From assembly GCF_000092225.1 (NCBI RefSeq), contig NC_014158.1, positions 1,922,001 to 1,986,000 on the forward strand: a stretch of 64,000 bases of DNA. The letters are read 5' to 3'. Position 1 is the first letter of the stretch; each line of letters begins with the position of its first letter. Position numbers and translations under genes: made by a program. Below are positions 33,467 through 41,855 of the stretch, piece by piece. A model generated the notes under the pieces. The model had not been told where the DNA came from and did no database searches. It was given only the letters and a program-made list of their open reading frames with translations. The DNA is from Tsukamurella paurometabola DSM 20162. Lineage in GTDB: Bacteria; Actinomycetota; Actinomycetes; Mycobacteriales; Mycobacteriaceae.

Positions 33467-35160
33467 GGGTGCCTTTCCGGAGTCGGTGGTGGTGGAGCGT
33501 CTGAGGCGGTGCGCCGACGGAGGAGCCGGTCGTAGGCGGCGACCGTCGGTAGTGGCCGTCGGTCAGGTGGGAGGCCGGCGATCACCGCGGCCGGGTCTGC
33601 GAGGCGTCGTTGGGTGAGGCTGACAACTCGTTGCTCACGCCGATCAGCGTGGCGAACGCGATGACGACCCGAGCTGGCCCCACCCGTCATGTCGCTAGTG
33701 GTCAGCAGTGCTGCGTCTGCGCGGCGGGCCTCCACCGCGACCACCTCGACGGTCACCGCCCCGACCCGCAATGCAGCGTCGATGCCGGCAGTCACCGCGT
33801 CCGCGGGCAGGCTGCGGTGCAAGAGCAGCACGTCGATCAGCTCGCTGGTGCCGTCGACGTCACCGTTCACTCTTCGGGCTGCGGCCCAGAACGCGTCGTG
33901 GCTGGCGGTGAACACCCCCGCTGCGCGGGCTTGAGCCAACGCTGTTGATCCCGGCAGGGCGCCGGGTTTGAACTTGAGAACCTCGAGGTAGTGGTCGAGG
34001 TCGACCTTCGCGATACCGCGGCCGGCGACGCGCTGGTGCCGCGCGACTAGGGCGCGGCCGTCGTAGACCAGCAGCTGAGAGGCCTGCAGGGAGACGCGGA
34101 CTCGGCGGCCGATCAGATGCGCCGGCACCGAGTAGCGGACCATCCGAACGGTGATCATCGCCGAGCGGTCCACCCGCGGTGTGAGGACCAGACCAGGGTC
34201 GAAATCCTCCACCGGCAACGGAGCCAGCGCAGCCCGGTCGTGCTGGTAGTCCTGGCCGACGGTCCGCAGTCGGCCGTCGATACGCCGGCCCTCATCGCGC
34301 GCTTCCCAAGTTTTGATCTGCTCGTTGAGCTCATCAAGGGACTCCACCTGCGGCATCGGGGTCAAACGGTTGCGGCGAAACCAACCGACCTCGCCCTCAA
34401 CGCCACCCTTCTCATGCGCCCCGGCGATACCAGGCTGGCAGTAGAACGGATCGAACCCGTAGTGCGAGTGAAACAACGTCCAGCGCGGGTTCTCCTGCCG
34501 GCGCCGGTCCCCGCCCTGCAGCACCGCGACCACCGCCGAGGTCAGGTTGTCGTAGCGGATGTGCCGGGTCGGGACCCCACCGAGCTCGCGGAACGCCTCC
34601 ACGTGTCCTTCGAGGAACGCTTCCTGCCCGCCGATCGGATAGACCCGGTGAATGGCCTTGCCCGAATGCGAGAGCCGGTAGACGAACATGTGGCACTTGG
34701 TCTTGACCCCGTTCAGGATCACCCAAACCTCGCCGAAGTCGACCTCCGCCTCCGCACCCGGCGCGTGATCCTGAGCGATGAACACCTCCGTGCGCCGTCC
34801 GGCCTCCACCTCGATCTGCGCCCGCCGAACCCGCACGTAGTCCCGCACCGTCGAATACGACAACTCGACCGCGCCGTGCTCGATCGCCAAACGTTCCCGG
34901 ATCCGCGTCGCCGTATGCCGCTGCTTCCGAGGAGCCTGAAGATCCGACCGCAGCATCGCATCGATCGCCGCCTTGAACGGATCCAACCGCGGCGATGACC
35001 GCTCCGGCGTCTTCCGCGGCGGCGGCTCCGCCGACGACAACGCCTGCCGCACCGTCCGACGATGCACACCATGTTTCCGGGCTAACGCCCGGATACTCAT
35101 GCCCTCGACCCGGGCATCCCGCCGAATCTGCGCGAACAGCTCCACCTTCGATCCCATCAT
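33463..35160 (-). CDS. istA: IS21-family transposase IstA
   Basis: 565 residues. An N-terminal helix-turn-helix (MSIRALARKHGVHRRTVRQAL, residues 21-41) is followed by a DDE integrase core: Asp 141 in AEVDFGEVW, Asp 204 in HIRYDNLTSA and Glu in AHEKGGVEGEVGWFRR near 240-245. A C-terminal domain follows. The start is ATG 35160, with a second ATG at once after it. The frame is intact, so the element is probably still mobile. Confidence 0.95.
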   Translation of the reverse strand: MMGSKVELFAQIRRDARVEGMSIRALARKHGVHRRTVRQALSSAEPPPRKTPERSSPRLDPFKAAIDAMLRSDLQAPRKQRHTATRIRERLAIEHGAVELSYSTVRDYVRVRRAQIEVEAGRRTEVFIAQDHAPGAEAEVDFGEVWVILNGVKTKCHMFVYRLSHSGKAIHRVYPIGGQEAFLEGHVEAFRELGGVPTRHIRYDNLTSAVVAVLQGGDRRRQENPRWTLFHSHYGFDPFYCQPGIAGAHEKGGVEGEVGWFRRNRLTPMPQVESLDELNEQIKTWEARDEGRRIDGRLRTVGQDYQHDRAALAPLPVEDFDPGLVLTPRVDRSAMITVRMVRYSVPAHLIGRRVRVSLQASQLLVYDGRALVARHQRVAGRGIAKVDLDHYLEVLKFKPGALPGSTALAQARAAGVFTASHDAFWAAARRVNGDVDGTSELIDVLLLHRSLPADAVTAGIDAALRVGAVTVEVVAVEARRADAALLTTSDMTGGASSGRHRVRHADRREQRVVSLTQRRLADPAAVIAGLPPDRRPLPTVAAYDRLLRRRTASDAPPPPTPERHP

Positions 35161-35212
35161 CGACCACCACCTGCTTCAGCTCGGAAACGATGTTCACGAG
35201 CAACCATCAGAT

Positions 35213-35230
35213 GGGGCCAGATCAAACCGC
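35213..35230 (-). repeat. Right internal repeat 1 of the IS21 element
   Basis: On the minus strand GCGGTTTGATCTGGCCCC, 16 of 18 identical to the left internal repeat at 30786-30803. Confidence 0.7.
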
Positions 35231-35256
35231 CGCAACACCACCGGCGAGTCGCAAAC

Positions 35257-35274
35257 GGGTCCAAGTCAAGCCGT
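35257..35274 (-). repeat. Right internal repeat 2 of the IS21 element
   Basis: On the minus strand ACGGCTTGACTTGGACCC, 15 of 18 identical to the left internal repeat. It lies 26 bases inside repeat 1 and next to the outer inverted repeat. Confidence 0.7.
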
Positions 35275-35280
35275 CGAACC

Positions 35281-35306
35281 GGGGCCTACCCAAGCTGTCA
35301 CAACCA
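35281..35306 (-). repeat. Right outer inverted repeat of the IS21 element
   Basis: Complement of the left outer repeat (18 of 26), followed by the second CACCCA target copy at 35307-35312. Confidence 0.8.
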
Positions 35307-35564
35307 CACCCAGGTGTCGCGGCCGTCTCGGTGGTTCCGCGACCGGACCCGCGCCGCGGACAGATTCCGCTGGCCTTCGTGGTTGCAGGGGAGGCGGTGG
35401 ATGCCGCTGCACTCGCCGAATGGTCTCAGGCGAACATGGCGTCGTACAAGGTGCCCGAGTTCGTCTTCGTCGACGCACTGCCCATGACGGCGACCGGCAA
35501 GGTGCGCAAGGGGGAGTTGTTCGAGCGGGCCGAGCGAATCGCTGCCGAAGGGAACACGAAGTGA
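35307..35564 (+). pseudogene. Second acyl-CoA synthetase, 3' part
   Basis: The C-terminal 85 codons of the ligase begun at 29280, resuming after the IS21 target duplicate: HPGVAAVSVVPRPDPRRGQI, then NMASYKVPEFVFVDALPMTATGKVRKGEL with the conserved catalytic Lys region. The open frame upstream is IS21 sequence. Its stop TGA overlaps the GTG start of the carboxylase (GTGA), so before the insertion ligase and carboxylase were translationally coupled. Confidence 0.88.
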
Positions 35565-38500
35565 AACTGCTCATCGCCAATCGCGGCGAGATCGCCCTGC
35601 GCGTCGTCCGGACCGCCCGCGAACTGGGCATCCCGACCGTGGCCGTGTTCGCCGCCGATGACGCCGACACCCCGCACGTCGCTGCCGCAGATACGGCGAT
35701 CGCCCTCCCCGGAAGCGGACCCGCCGCCTACCTCGACCAGGATGCAGTGCTCTCCGCGGCGCTGAGTTCCGGGGCGGACGCGGTGCACCCCGGCTATGGG
35801 TTCCTGGCCGAGAGAGCCGATTTCGCAGACCGGTGCCACGCCGCAGGCCTCACCTTCGTCGGGCCGGCCCCTCACGTCCTGCGCACCTTCGGCGACAAGG
35901 CGCGGGCTCGCGCCGCCGCGACCGCGGCAGGCGTCCCGGTACCCGACGCCACGGCCGGTGGTGCCGACCTGCCCGCGGTGCGCCGCTTCGCCGCCGAGCA
36001 TCCTCGCGGCGTGATGATCAAGGCCGTCGCAGGCGGTGGTGGCCGAGGTATGCGCGCGGTGCTTCCCGGCGACGACGTCGACGCCGCCTACCGCGCATGT
36101 GTCTCCGAGGCCGAACTCGGCTTCGGCGATGGCCGGGTGTTCGCAGAGGAATTGCAGGCGGGCGTTCGGCACATCGAGGTACAGATCGTGGGAGACGGGA
36201 TCGCCGCGCTTGCCATCGGGGACCGGGACTGCAGTGTGCAGCGCCGTCACCAGAAACTCATCGAGGTGGCCCCTGCGCCAGCGCTGTCCGACGGGCTGCG
36301 CGCCGAACTGCACGCCGCCGCGGCGCGGCTGTGCGCAGCCGCGGGCTACCGCGGCGTTGCCACCGTCGAATTCCTGGTGGGTGAGGACGCGGCGGTGTTT
36401 CTTGAGGTGAATCCCCGGATCCAGGTGGAGCACACCGTGACCGAGGAAGTCACCGGTGTGGACCTGGTGGCGGTGCAACTCGCCCTCGCCGAGGGGTGCA
36501 GGCTGGCCGAACTCGACCTTCCGGCCGGCGTCAGCAGCCGCGACGGCGCGGTCGGCGGTGCCACGGCAGCGGCCACGGGAACCGCGGTCCAGGTGCGGGT
36601 CAATCTCGAAACCCCGCTCGCCGACGGCACCGTCGTCCCGAGCGCGGGAACCCTCGCCGGCTACACCCCGCCCACCGGTCCGGGAGTCCGCGTCGACGGT
36701 TACGGCCGGCCGGGCCTGACCACCTCAGCCCGCTACGACTCCCTGCTCGCCAAGGTGATCGTGCGGGCGGCGAACCCGACGCGCGCCTATGCCAAAGCCG
36801 AGGCGGCGCTGGGGGAGTTCGTGATCGACGGCCCCGATACCAGCATCGACCTGATTCGCGCCGTGCTCACTGACGCCGAGTTCCGTTCGGGCCCTGTTGA
36901 TACGGGCTACCTGGAACGACGCCTCGCCGACCTGGTGCCCGGTTCGCCGGTCGTTTCCGCGGCCGAGCCGGGCTCCTACGATGCGGACGTGCTCACGGCG
37001 ACTCTCACCGGCACCGTCGTCGCCGTGGCCGAGACCGGTGCGGCCGTCGAATCCGGTGCGGCCTTGGTGGTCCTCGAAGCGATGAAGATGGAGCACGAAC
37101 AGACGCTCGCCATGTCGGTGATCGTTGCCGACGTGCTGGTGCGGCCAGGCCAAACGGTGTCCGCAGGCACCGCATTGCTCACCTTCGTGCCCGCGGATGA
37201 GGCAGTCGCCGGTGGCAACGGCCGTGCCGCCGAGGATCTCGATCGCTCGCGCGCCGACCTCGACGAGGTGGCCACGAGGCACGCCGTCACCGAGGATGCG
37301 TGCCGGCCGGATGCCGTGGCCAAGCGCCACCGGATCGGTCGACGCACCGCGCGCGAGAACATCACTGACCTCGTCGATCCCGATTCCTTCACCGAGTACG
37401 GCGCGCTGGTGCTTCCCGCACAGCGGAACCGGCGCTCGGAGGAGGATCTCATCGCCGTGGGACCCGCCGATGGACTCGTCGGCGGCCTGGCCACCATCGG
37501 TGGCCGCGAGGCGATGGTGATCTCCTACGACTACACGGTGATGGCGGGAACCCAGGGGTGGCGCAACCACGCCAAGACGGACCGGCTGCTCGAGATCGCC
37601 CGCCGCAGAAGGGTGCCGGTGGTGCTCTTCGCCGAGGGCGGCGGCGGCCGGCCGGGTGACACCGACTTCGATATCGTCGCTGGATTGGACGTACCCACCT
37701 TCCGGTCGATGGGGGCGCTGCGCGGCGAGGTCCCGCTGATCGGCGTGGTCTCGGGCCGGTGCTTCGCCGGCAACGCCGCCCTTGCGGGGGTGTGCGACCT
37801 GCTCATCGCTACCCCGGACTCGAATATCGGCATGGGTGGACCGGCAATGATCTCCGGCGGTGGACTCGGCGACTTCCCACCCGAGGCCATCGGCCCGATC
37901 GACGTCCAGTGCCGTAACGGAGTGGTGCACCTCGTCGCCGACGACGAGATGCAGGCCGTGGCTGCTACGCGGCGATGCCTGGGCTACTTCACCGGCGCCG
38001 TCGAGGATTGGTCCGCTCCCGATCCGCGGCGCGCGCGGCACGTCGTGCCCGAGAACCGGCTCCGCGCGTACGACGTTCGCGCCGTGATCGACGCCATCGT
38101 CGATGAGGGATCGGCCACCGAGCTGCGTCGGGACTACGGCAACGGCATGGTCACCGCGCTCGTGCGCGTCGAGGGGCAGCCGTACGCCCTCATCGCCAAC
38201 AGCACCCGGCACCTCGGTGGTGCCATCGATGCCGATGCCGCGGACAAGCTCGCGGATTTCCTGGAACTGGCACAGGCCCACGGACTTCCGCTCATCTCCC
38301 TGTGCGATACGCCGGGATTCATGGTGGGGCCGGATGCCGAAGAGCAGGCCACCGTCCGGCGGTTCTCCCGGCTCTTCGTGGTGGGGGCGCGGCTCACCGT
38401 GCCGATCGGCGCCATCCTCCTGCGCAAGGGCTACGGACTGGGTGCGATGGCGATGACCGGCGGTTCCTTCCACGCGCCGCAGTTCACCGTCGCGTGGCCC

Positions 38501-38725
38501 ACCGGTGAGATCGGCGGTATGGGCCTCGAAGGCGCGGTACGCCTCGGCTTCCGTAAGGAACTCGCAGCCGCCACCGACGAGGCCGCCCGCGCCGAACTGT
38601 TCGACCAGCTCCTCGCTCTGGCATATCAGCGTGGCCGAGCACTGCACGCCGCCACCACGTTCGAACTCGACGATGTGATCGACCCGGCGGCCACCCGAGC
38701 GTGGATCCGTACCCTCGCGCGGTAG
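35561..38725 (+). CDS. Single-chain acyl-CoA carboxylase (BC-BCCP-CT fusion)
   Basis: 1054 residues. The biotin carboxylase part (residues 1 to about 450) has LLIANRGEIALRVVRTAREL, the ATP-grasp loop AVAGGGGRGMRAV and EVNPRIQVEHTVTEE. The biotin carrier follows with VVLEAMKMEHEQT near 506, Lys being the biotinylated residue. The carboxyltransferase part occupies about 560-1054 (EGGGGRPGDTDFD, CDTPGFMVGPDAEEQ, GAILLRKGYGLGAMAMTGGS). Single-polypeptide carboxylases of this layout, such as the long-chain acyl-CoA carboxylase of Mycobacterium avium, carboxylate acyl-CoAs. The true start is GTG 35561 (GAAGGGA upstream), overlapping the ligase stop. The IS21 insertion now separates it from its old promoter. 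Confidence 0.93.
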   Translation: MKLLIANRGEIALRVVRTARELGIPTVAVFAADDADTPHVAAADTAIALPGSGPAAYLDQDAVLSAALSSGADAVHPGYGFLAERADFADRCHAAGLTFVGPAPHVLRTFGDKARARAAATAAGVPVPDATAGGADLPAVRRFAAEHPRGVMIKAVAGGGGRGMRAVLPGDDVDAAYRACVSEAELGFGDGRVFAEELQAGVRHIEVQIVGDGIAALAIGDRDCSVQRRHQKLIEVAPAPALSDGLRAELHAAAARLCAAAGYRGVATVEFLVGEDAAVFLEVNPRIQVEHTVTEEVTGVDLVAVQLALAEGCRLAELDLPAGVSSRDGAVGGATAAATGTAVQVRVNLETPLADGTVVPSAGTLAGYTPPTGPGVRVDGYGRPGLTTSARYDSLLAKVIVRAANPTRAYAKAEAALGEFVIDGPDTSIDLIRAVLTDAEFRSGPVDTGYLERRLADLVPGSPVVSAAEPGSYDADVLTATLTGTVVAVAETGAAVESGAALVVLEAMKMEHEQTLAMSVIVADVLVRPGQTVSAGTALLTFVPADEAVAGGNGRAAEDLDRSRADLDEVATRHAVTEDACRPDAVAKRHRIGRRTARENITDLVDPDSFTEYGALVLPAQRNRRSEEDLIAVGPADGLVGGLATIGGREAMVISYDYTVMAGTQGWRNHAKTDRLLEIARRRRVPVVLFAEGGGGRPGDTDFDIVAGLDVPTFRSMGALRGEVPLIGVVSGRCFAGNAALAGVCDLLIATPDSNIGMGGPAMISGGGLGDFPPEAIGPIDVQCRNGVVHLVADDEMQAVAATRRCLGYFTGAVEDWSAPDPRRARHVVPENRLRAYDVRAVIDAIVDEGSATELRRDYGNGMVTALVRVEGQPYALIANSTRHLGGAIDADAADKLADFLELAQAHGLPLISLCDTPGFMVGPDAEEQATVRRFSRLFVVGARLTVPIGAILLRKGYGLGAMAMTGGSFHAPQFTVAWPTGEIGGMGLEGAVRLGFRKELAAATDEAARAELFDQLLALAYQRGRALHAATTFELDDVIDPAATRAWIRTLAR

Positions 38726-38749
38726 GCCGAGGGCACGGACCCGCGACAC

Positions 38750-39181
38750 CTACCGGACCCTGCGGTAGAGCCGTTCGAGCGCGACGACCAGGATCACGGC
38801 GATCACCACGTGCATCACAGCGAGCGCTACGGTCGACGGTGCATCGAAATCGGTTGCCACGGTGCCGGCGATCGTGCCGAGCGAGGCCGCCGCTCCCACC
38901 ACTGCGGCCACCCGCAGGATCGGCGCCCAGGCCAGCGACAGCAGGACGGCGAGCGTCATACCGACGGCCAGTGGTACGACGGTCATCAGGATCACGCCGC
39001 CTGGCGCTACGGAGGCGCGAGCACCGTCGGTGTCGGTCATGGTGAAATCGCCACCCGCGGCGATCCCGATCAGCCACAGCATGAGGTTCAGCACGAGTGC
39101 GGCGAGCACCGCACCGACGACGGCAGTCGTGCGCGTGAACCGCAATGATGCGCTGCGGGGTGGGGCGATGGTGGTGGTCAT
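38750..39181 (-). CDS. Small four-helix membrane protein, DUF6069-like
   Basis: 143 residues. Four hydrophobic segments: AVVGAVLAALVLNLMLWLIG, VILMTVVPLAVGMTLAVLLS, VAAVVGAAASLGTIAGTVAT and VMHVVIAVILVVALERLYRR. The length, helix spacing and the acidic extracytoplasmic loop FTMTDTDGA resemble actinobacterial DUF6069 proteins. It starts at ATG 39181 behind GAGGAG. No function is known, and the neighbours do not suggest one. Confidence 0.65.
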   Translation of the reverse strand: MTTTIAPPRSASLRFTRTTAVVGAVLAALVLNLMLWLIGIAAGGDFTMTDTDGARASVAPGGVILMTVVPLAVGMTLAVLLSLAWAPILRVAAVVGAAASLGTIAGTVATDFDAPSTVALAVMHVVIAVILVVALERLYRRVR

Positions 39182-39285
39182 GGTGGCTCCTCGGAGTCGT
39201 GGTTTTCAGAACGACTCCATTGCACAACCAGAACCATTATTGAGGTCAAGGGTCTGACCCCGGGCCGGCGGTCACGGCGGTTCGG

Positions 39286-39927
39286 TCACGGTGCTTCGAG
39301 GCCCGACTGCGCCGCGATCACCGCGGCCTGCACCCGGGACTGCACACCGAGCTTCATCAGCACCCGCGAGACGTGTGTCTTCACGGTTGCCTCGCCGATC
39401 TCGAGTCGGCGTGCGATCTGATAGTTCGACAGGCCGGCGCCCAGCCCCGCCAATACATCTCGCTCCCGGCCGGTGAGTGAGGACAGGTCCGGGTGCACCG
39501 CAGTCGGTGGCGCAGGCAGGGAGGTGATCACAGCGCGGGTGACCTTCGGGTCGAGCACCGCATCGCCGGCGGCAACCGCCTGCACGCCGCGGATCAGCTC
39601 GTCGCCGCCCGCGGACTTGAGCAGGAAGCCGCTCGCTCCCGCCGCGAGCGCGCCCAGGACGTAGTCGTCCAGATCGAAGGTGGTGAGCACCAGCACGGCC
39701 GCATCGGTCTCCGCCACCACATGCGCGGTCGCGGCGATGCCGTCCACTCGCGGCATCCGTACGTCCATGATCACCACATCGGGCCGCAACGCCTTCGCCT
39801 GCCGCAGGGCGGCGGCCCCGTCGGCCGCCTCTCCGATCACCTCCACCTCACCGGACGACTCGAGCAGCAGACGCAGGCCCGCTCGGATCGCGGCGTGATC
39901 GTCGGCCAGGACCACGGTGACCGTCAC
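39286..39927 (-). CDS. NarL/LuxR-family response regulator
   Basis: 213 residues from GTG 39927. Receiver domain: VVLADDHAAIRAGL with the acidic pair near 8-9, phosphorylated Asp in VVIMDVRMPRVDG near 54, Thr and Lys of VLTTFDLDD and FLLKSAGG. The C-terminal LuxR helix-turn-helix is LTGRERDVLAGLGAGLSNYQIARRLEIGEATVKTHVSRVL. Its start overlaps the kinase stop as GTGA. Together they form a two-component system; targets are unknown. Confidence 0.93.
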   Translation of the reverse strand: MTVTVVLADDHAAIRAGLRLLLESSGEVEVIGEAADGAAALRQAKALRPDVVIMDVRMPRVDGIAATAHVVAETDAAVLVLTTFDLDDYVLGALAAGASGFLLKSAGGDELIRGVQAVAAGDAVLDPKVTRAVITSLPAPPTAVHPDLSSLTGRERDVLAGLGAGLSNYQIARRLEIGEATVKTHVSRVLMKLGVQSRVQAAVIAAQSGLEAP

Positions 39928-41042
39928 GGCGTGGCCACCTGCATCGGGATCCTGGCTCGGACCACCCAGTCCCGGCCTCGTGGCCCGGCGGAAGCATCGC
40001 CACCCACCGACTCGGCGCGGAAGGCCATGTTCTGCAACCCGTTTCCGGATCCGGTGGTGATGCCGACAGGGAGGGGATTGGTCGCGATCACGATCAGTTC
40101 GCCTCCGTCGATGGTGAGGGTGATTTCGAGTGGTGTGCCGGGTGCGTGCTTGGTGGCATTGGCGATGGCCTCGCCGAGTATGCGGGTGGTGGTGGCCTCG
40201 ACCGCGATCGGGAGCGCGGTATCGCCGGGCCCGTGCACCGTCACCGTTCCCCCTGCCGCCTGCGCGATATCGATCAGCGGGTCCAGCGAGGCGAGGGTGG
40301 TCCGCACCGCCGCGTCGTCGGGCGAGGTGAGCAGGTTGATCGTCGAACGCATCTCCTCCAGGGCGGCGAGGCTGCCGGACCGTATCGTCTTCAGCACCCC
40401 GGGATCGCCGGGGGAGCGCTGCGCCGCATCCGCGAGGATCGCAACCGCCGACAGATGCCCGGCGACGGTGTCGTGCAGTTCGCGCGCCAGCCGCCGGCGT
40501 TCCTCCGTGATGGCGGCAGCGCGCCGACTCTCCCCTTCGGCGCGCTCGAGGTGGGCAAGGCGACGATAGGCACGCACCGCCCGCGCGTAGCCGATCGGTG
40601 ACCAGGTGACCGCCACCATCACCAAGGTCGCGTAGACGCCGCCCTTCACCCCGCCGTACACCGTCGCGACGATCGCGGCTACCACCGTGAGCAGTACGGA
40701 CACCCAGGCGACGATGTCGGCGAGCCGGCGGCTGCCCAGGGCCGTGGCCAGGTAGATCACGTCGGACAGCGCGATCCACAGAGCGACGGACGGTCCGAAC
40801 GGGAGGTCCCACGCGACCAGCGCCAGCATCAGCGCGAAGCCGAGCGCCGGCCGGTCGCGGGCCAGTACCTGGATCGCGAGGGCGGCGCACAGCAGGCCGA
40901 ACTTCACCTGCCAGGGATACACGTGCTCGTTCGAGGCCACGATCGACCAGCCGTCGGCGATCCACAACAGGATGCCGACGGCGGCGACGCCGATGGCGGA
41001 GACGCCGGCGAACTCGGACGTCCGCGGGATCCTGTCGGCCAT
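39924..41042 (-). CDS. NarL-type sensor histidine kinase
   Basis: 372 residues. The N-terminal half has about six membrane helices. Then a HisKA_3 dimerisation region with phosphorylated His in EERRRLARELHDTVAGHLSAV near 200, and an ATPase domain with GEAIANATKHAPGTPLEI (N box) and TGSGNGLQNMAFRAESVGG (G box). No extracytoplasmic sensor domain is visible, so the signal is probably sensed in or near the membrane. It starts at ATG 41042 behind GAGG. Confidence 0.92.
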   Translation of the reverse strand: MADRIPRTSEFAGVSAIGVAAVGILLWIADGWSIVASNEHVYPWQVKFGLLCAALAIQVLARDRPALGFALMLALVAWDLPFGPSVALWIALSDVIYLATALGSRRLADIVAWVSVLLTVVAAIVATVYGGVKGGVYATLVMVAVTWSPIGYARAVRAYRRLAHLERAEGESRRAAAITEERRRLARELHDTVAGHLSAVAILADAAQRSPGDPGVLKTIRSGSLAALEEMRSTINLLTSPDDAAVRTTLASLDPLIDIAQAAGGTVTVHGPGDTALPIAVEATTTRILGEAIANATKHAPGTPLEITLTIDGGELIVIATNPLPVGITTGSGNGLQNMAFRAESVGGDASAGPRGRDWVVRARIPMQVATP

Positions 41043-41150
41043 GCCTCATATTGCAGCACACCGGGGCGGATTCGGGGTCCGTCGAACGGGGGATGGGCGG
41101 ATCGCCCTTCGATGGACGACGTGGTGGCTGGGGTGCGTCACTGTGGAGCC

Positions 41151-41708
41151 ATGAGCGAGTTGAACAATCCGGTTCTGTGGACCATCGCCGGCTGTGAGAT
41201 CGGCTTCTGGGTGCTCGTACTCGGCGGCCTGTCGCTGCGCTACCTCGCGCGGGCGAAGAAGGCGGGCGGCCTCGTGCTGGCCCTGGTGCCCGTGCTCGAC
41301 GTGGTCTTGATCATCGCGGTCGCCGTCGACCTGTACCGCGGCGGCGAGGTGGGCATCGGGCATCGGCTGGCCGGCATCTATCTGGGCTGCACCATCATGT
41401 TCGGGCCGCGGATGATCGCGTGGGCCGACGCGAAGTTCGCCCACCGCTTCGACGGAGCGCCCGCGCCCTCCACGGTGCCCAAGCTGGGTCCGGAGCGCAC
41501 CCGCAAGGAGTGGGCCGACTTCTACCGCTGGATCGGCGCCGTCGCGATCGCCGCCGCGGTCACCGGCCTGCTCAGTGCGACCGTCGCGGATGATTCCCAG
41601 CGCGAGCAGTTGTTCGGCATCTTCGGCGGACTCGGCGTGGTCACCGTGATCTGGTTGCTCACCGGGCCGCTCTGGGTGGCGGGCCGCGGAGAGACCGCCA
41701 ACCGCTGA
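41151..41708 (+). CDS. Hypothetical membrane protein
   Basis: 185 residues from ATG 41151 (GGAG upstream). About five hydrophobic segments (WTIAGCEIGFWVLVLGGLSL, LVLALVPVLDVVLIIAVAVD, GIYLGCTIMFGPRMIAW, WIGAVAIAAAVTGLLSATVA, LFGIFGGLGVVTVIWLLTGP) with an acidic/basic cytosolic loop around KLGPERTRKEWADFYRW. I do not recognise the family. It is divergent from the histidine kinase with 108 bp between starts, so co-regulation is possible. Confidence 0.75.
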   Translation: MSELNNPVLWTIAGCEIGFWVLVLGGLSLRYLARAKKAGGLVLALVPVLDVVLIIAVAVDLYRGGEVGIGHRLAGIYLGCTIMFGPRMIAWADAKFAHRFDGAPAPSTVPKLGPERTRKEWADFYRWIGAVAIAAAVTGLLSATVADDSQREQLFGIFGGLGVVTVIWLLTGPLWVAGRGETANR

Positions 41709-41799
41709 GTGATCCGGTTCGCGGTAGCGGTCGGACGGCGGGCCGACGTGGGTGCCGAGAATTCCGCGGGAGAAACCGTCGTTGAGGAAGCGGATTGTC

Positions 41800-41816
41800 C
41801 GCAATTGCGAATATTC
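41800..41816 (+). promoter_or_regulatory. Adjacent palindromes upstream of the epoxide hydrolase gene
   Basis: CGCAATTGCG (41800-41809) and GAATATTC (41809-41816) are two perfect palindromes sharing one base, about 40 bases before the ATG at 41856. They are the AT-richest part of the 147-bp gap and may be an operator or include the promoter. Confidence 0.35.
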
Positions 41817-41855
41817 TTCTGCTGTCCAGGTGGTTCCTCTCGATCGGAGAATTCG

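Larger units (their letters stand above)
30754..35306. mobile_element. IS21-family element, 4553 bp, with passenger genes
   Basis: The element begins TGGCTATGTCAA and ends TGTCACAACCA, with 5'-TG and CA-3' tips. The outer 26-bp inverted repeats agree at 18 of 26 positions, and a 6-bp target duplication CACCCA flanks it (30748-30753 and 35307-35312). IstA and IstB are encoded on the minus strand in the right half. The left half carries a pRiA4b ORF-3 family gene and a small gene, about 1.8 kb beyond the core of a usual 2-2.5 kb IS21. It splits the acyl-CoA ligase exactly, since the ligase reads on after the second CACCCA. Confidence 0.9.

Noticed and set aside
36725-38749. Minus-strand open frame of 674 codons
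   Set aside because: Antisense to the carboxylase, rich in Gly/His/Asp/Arg as expected for the complement of GC-rich codons, no recognisable motif.
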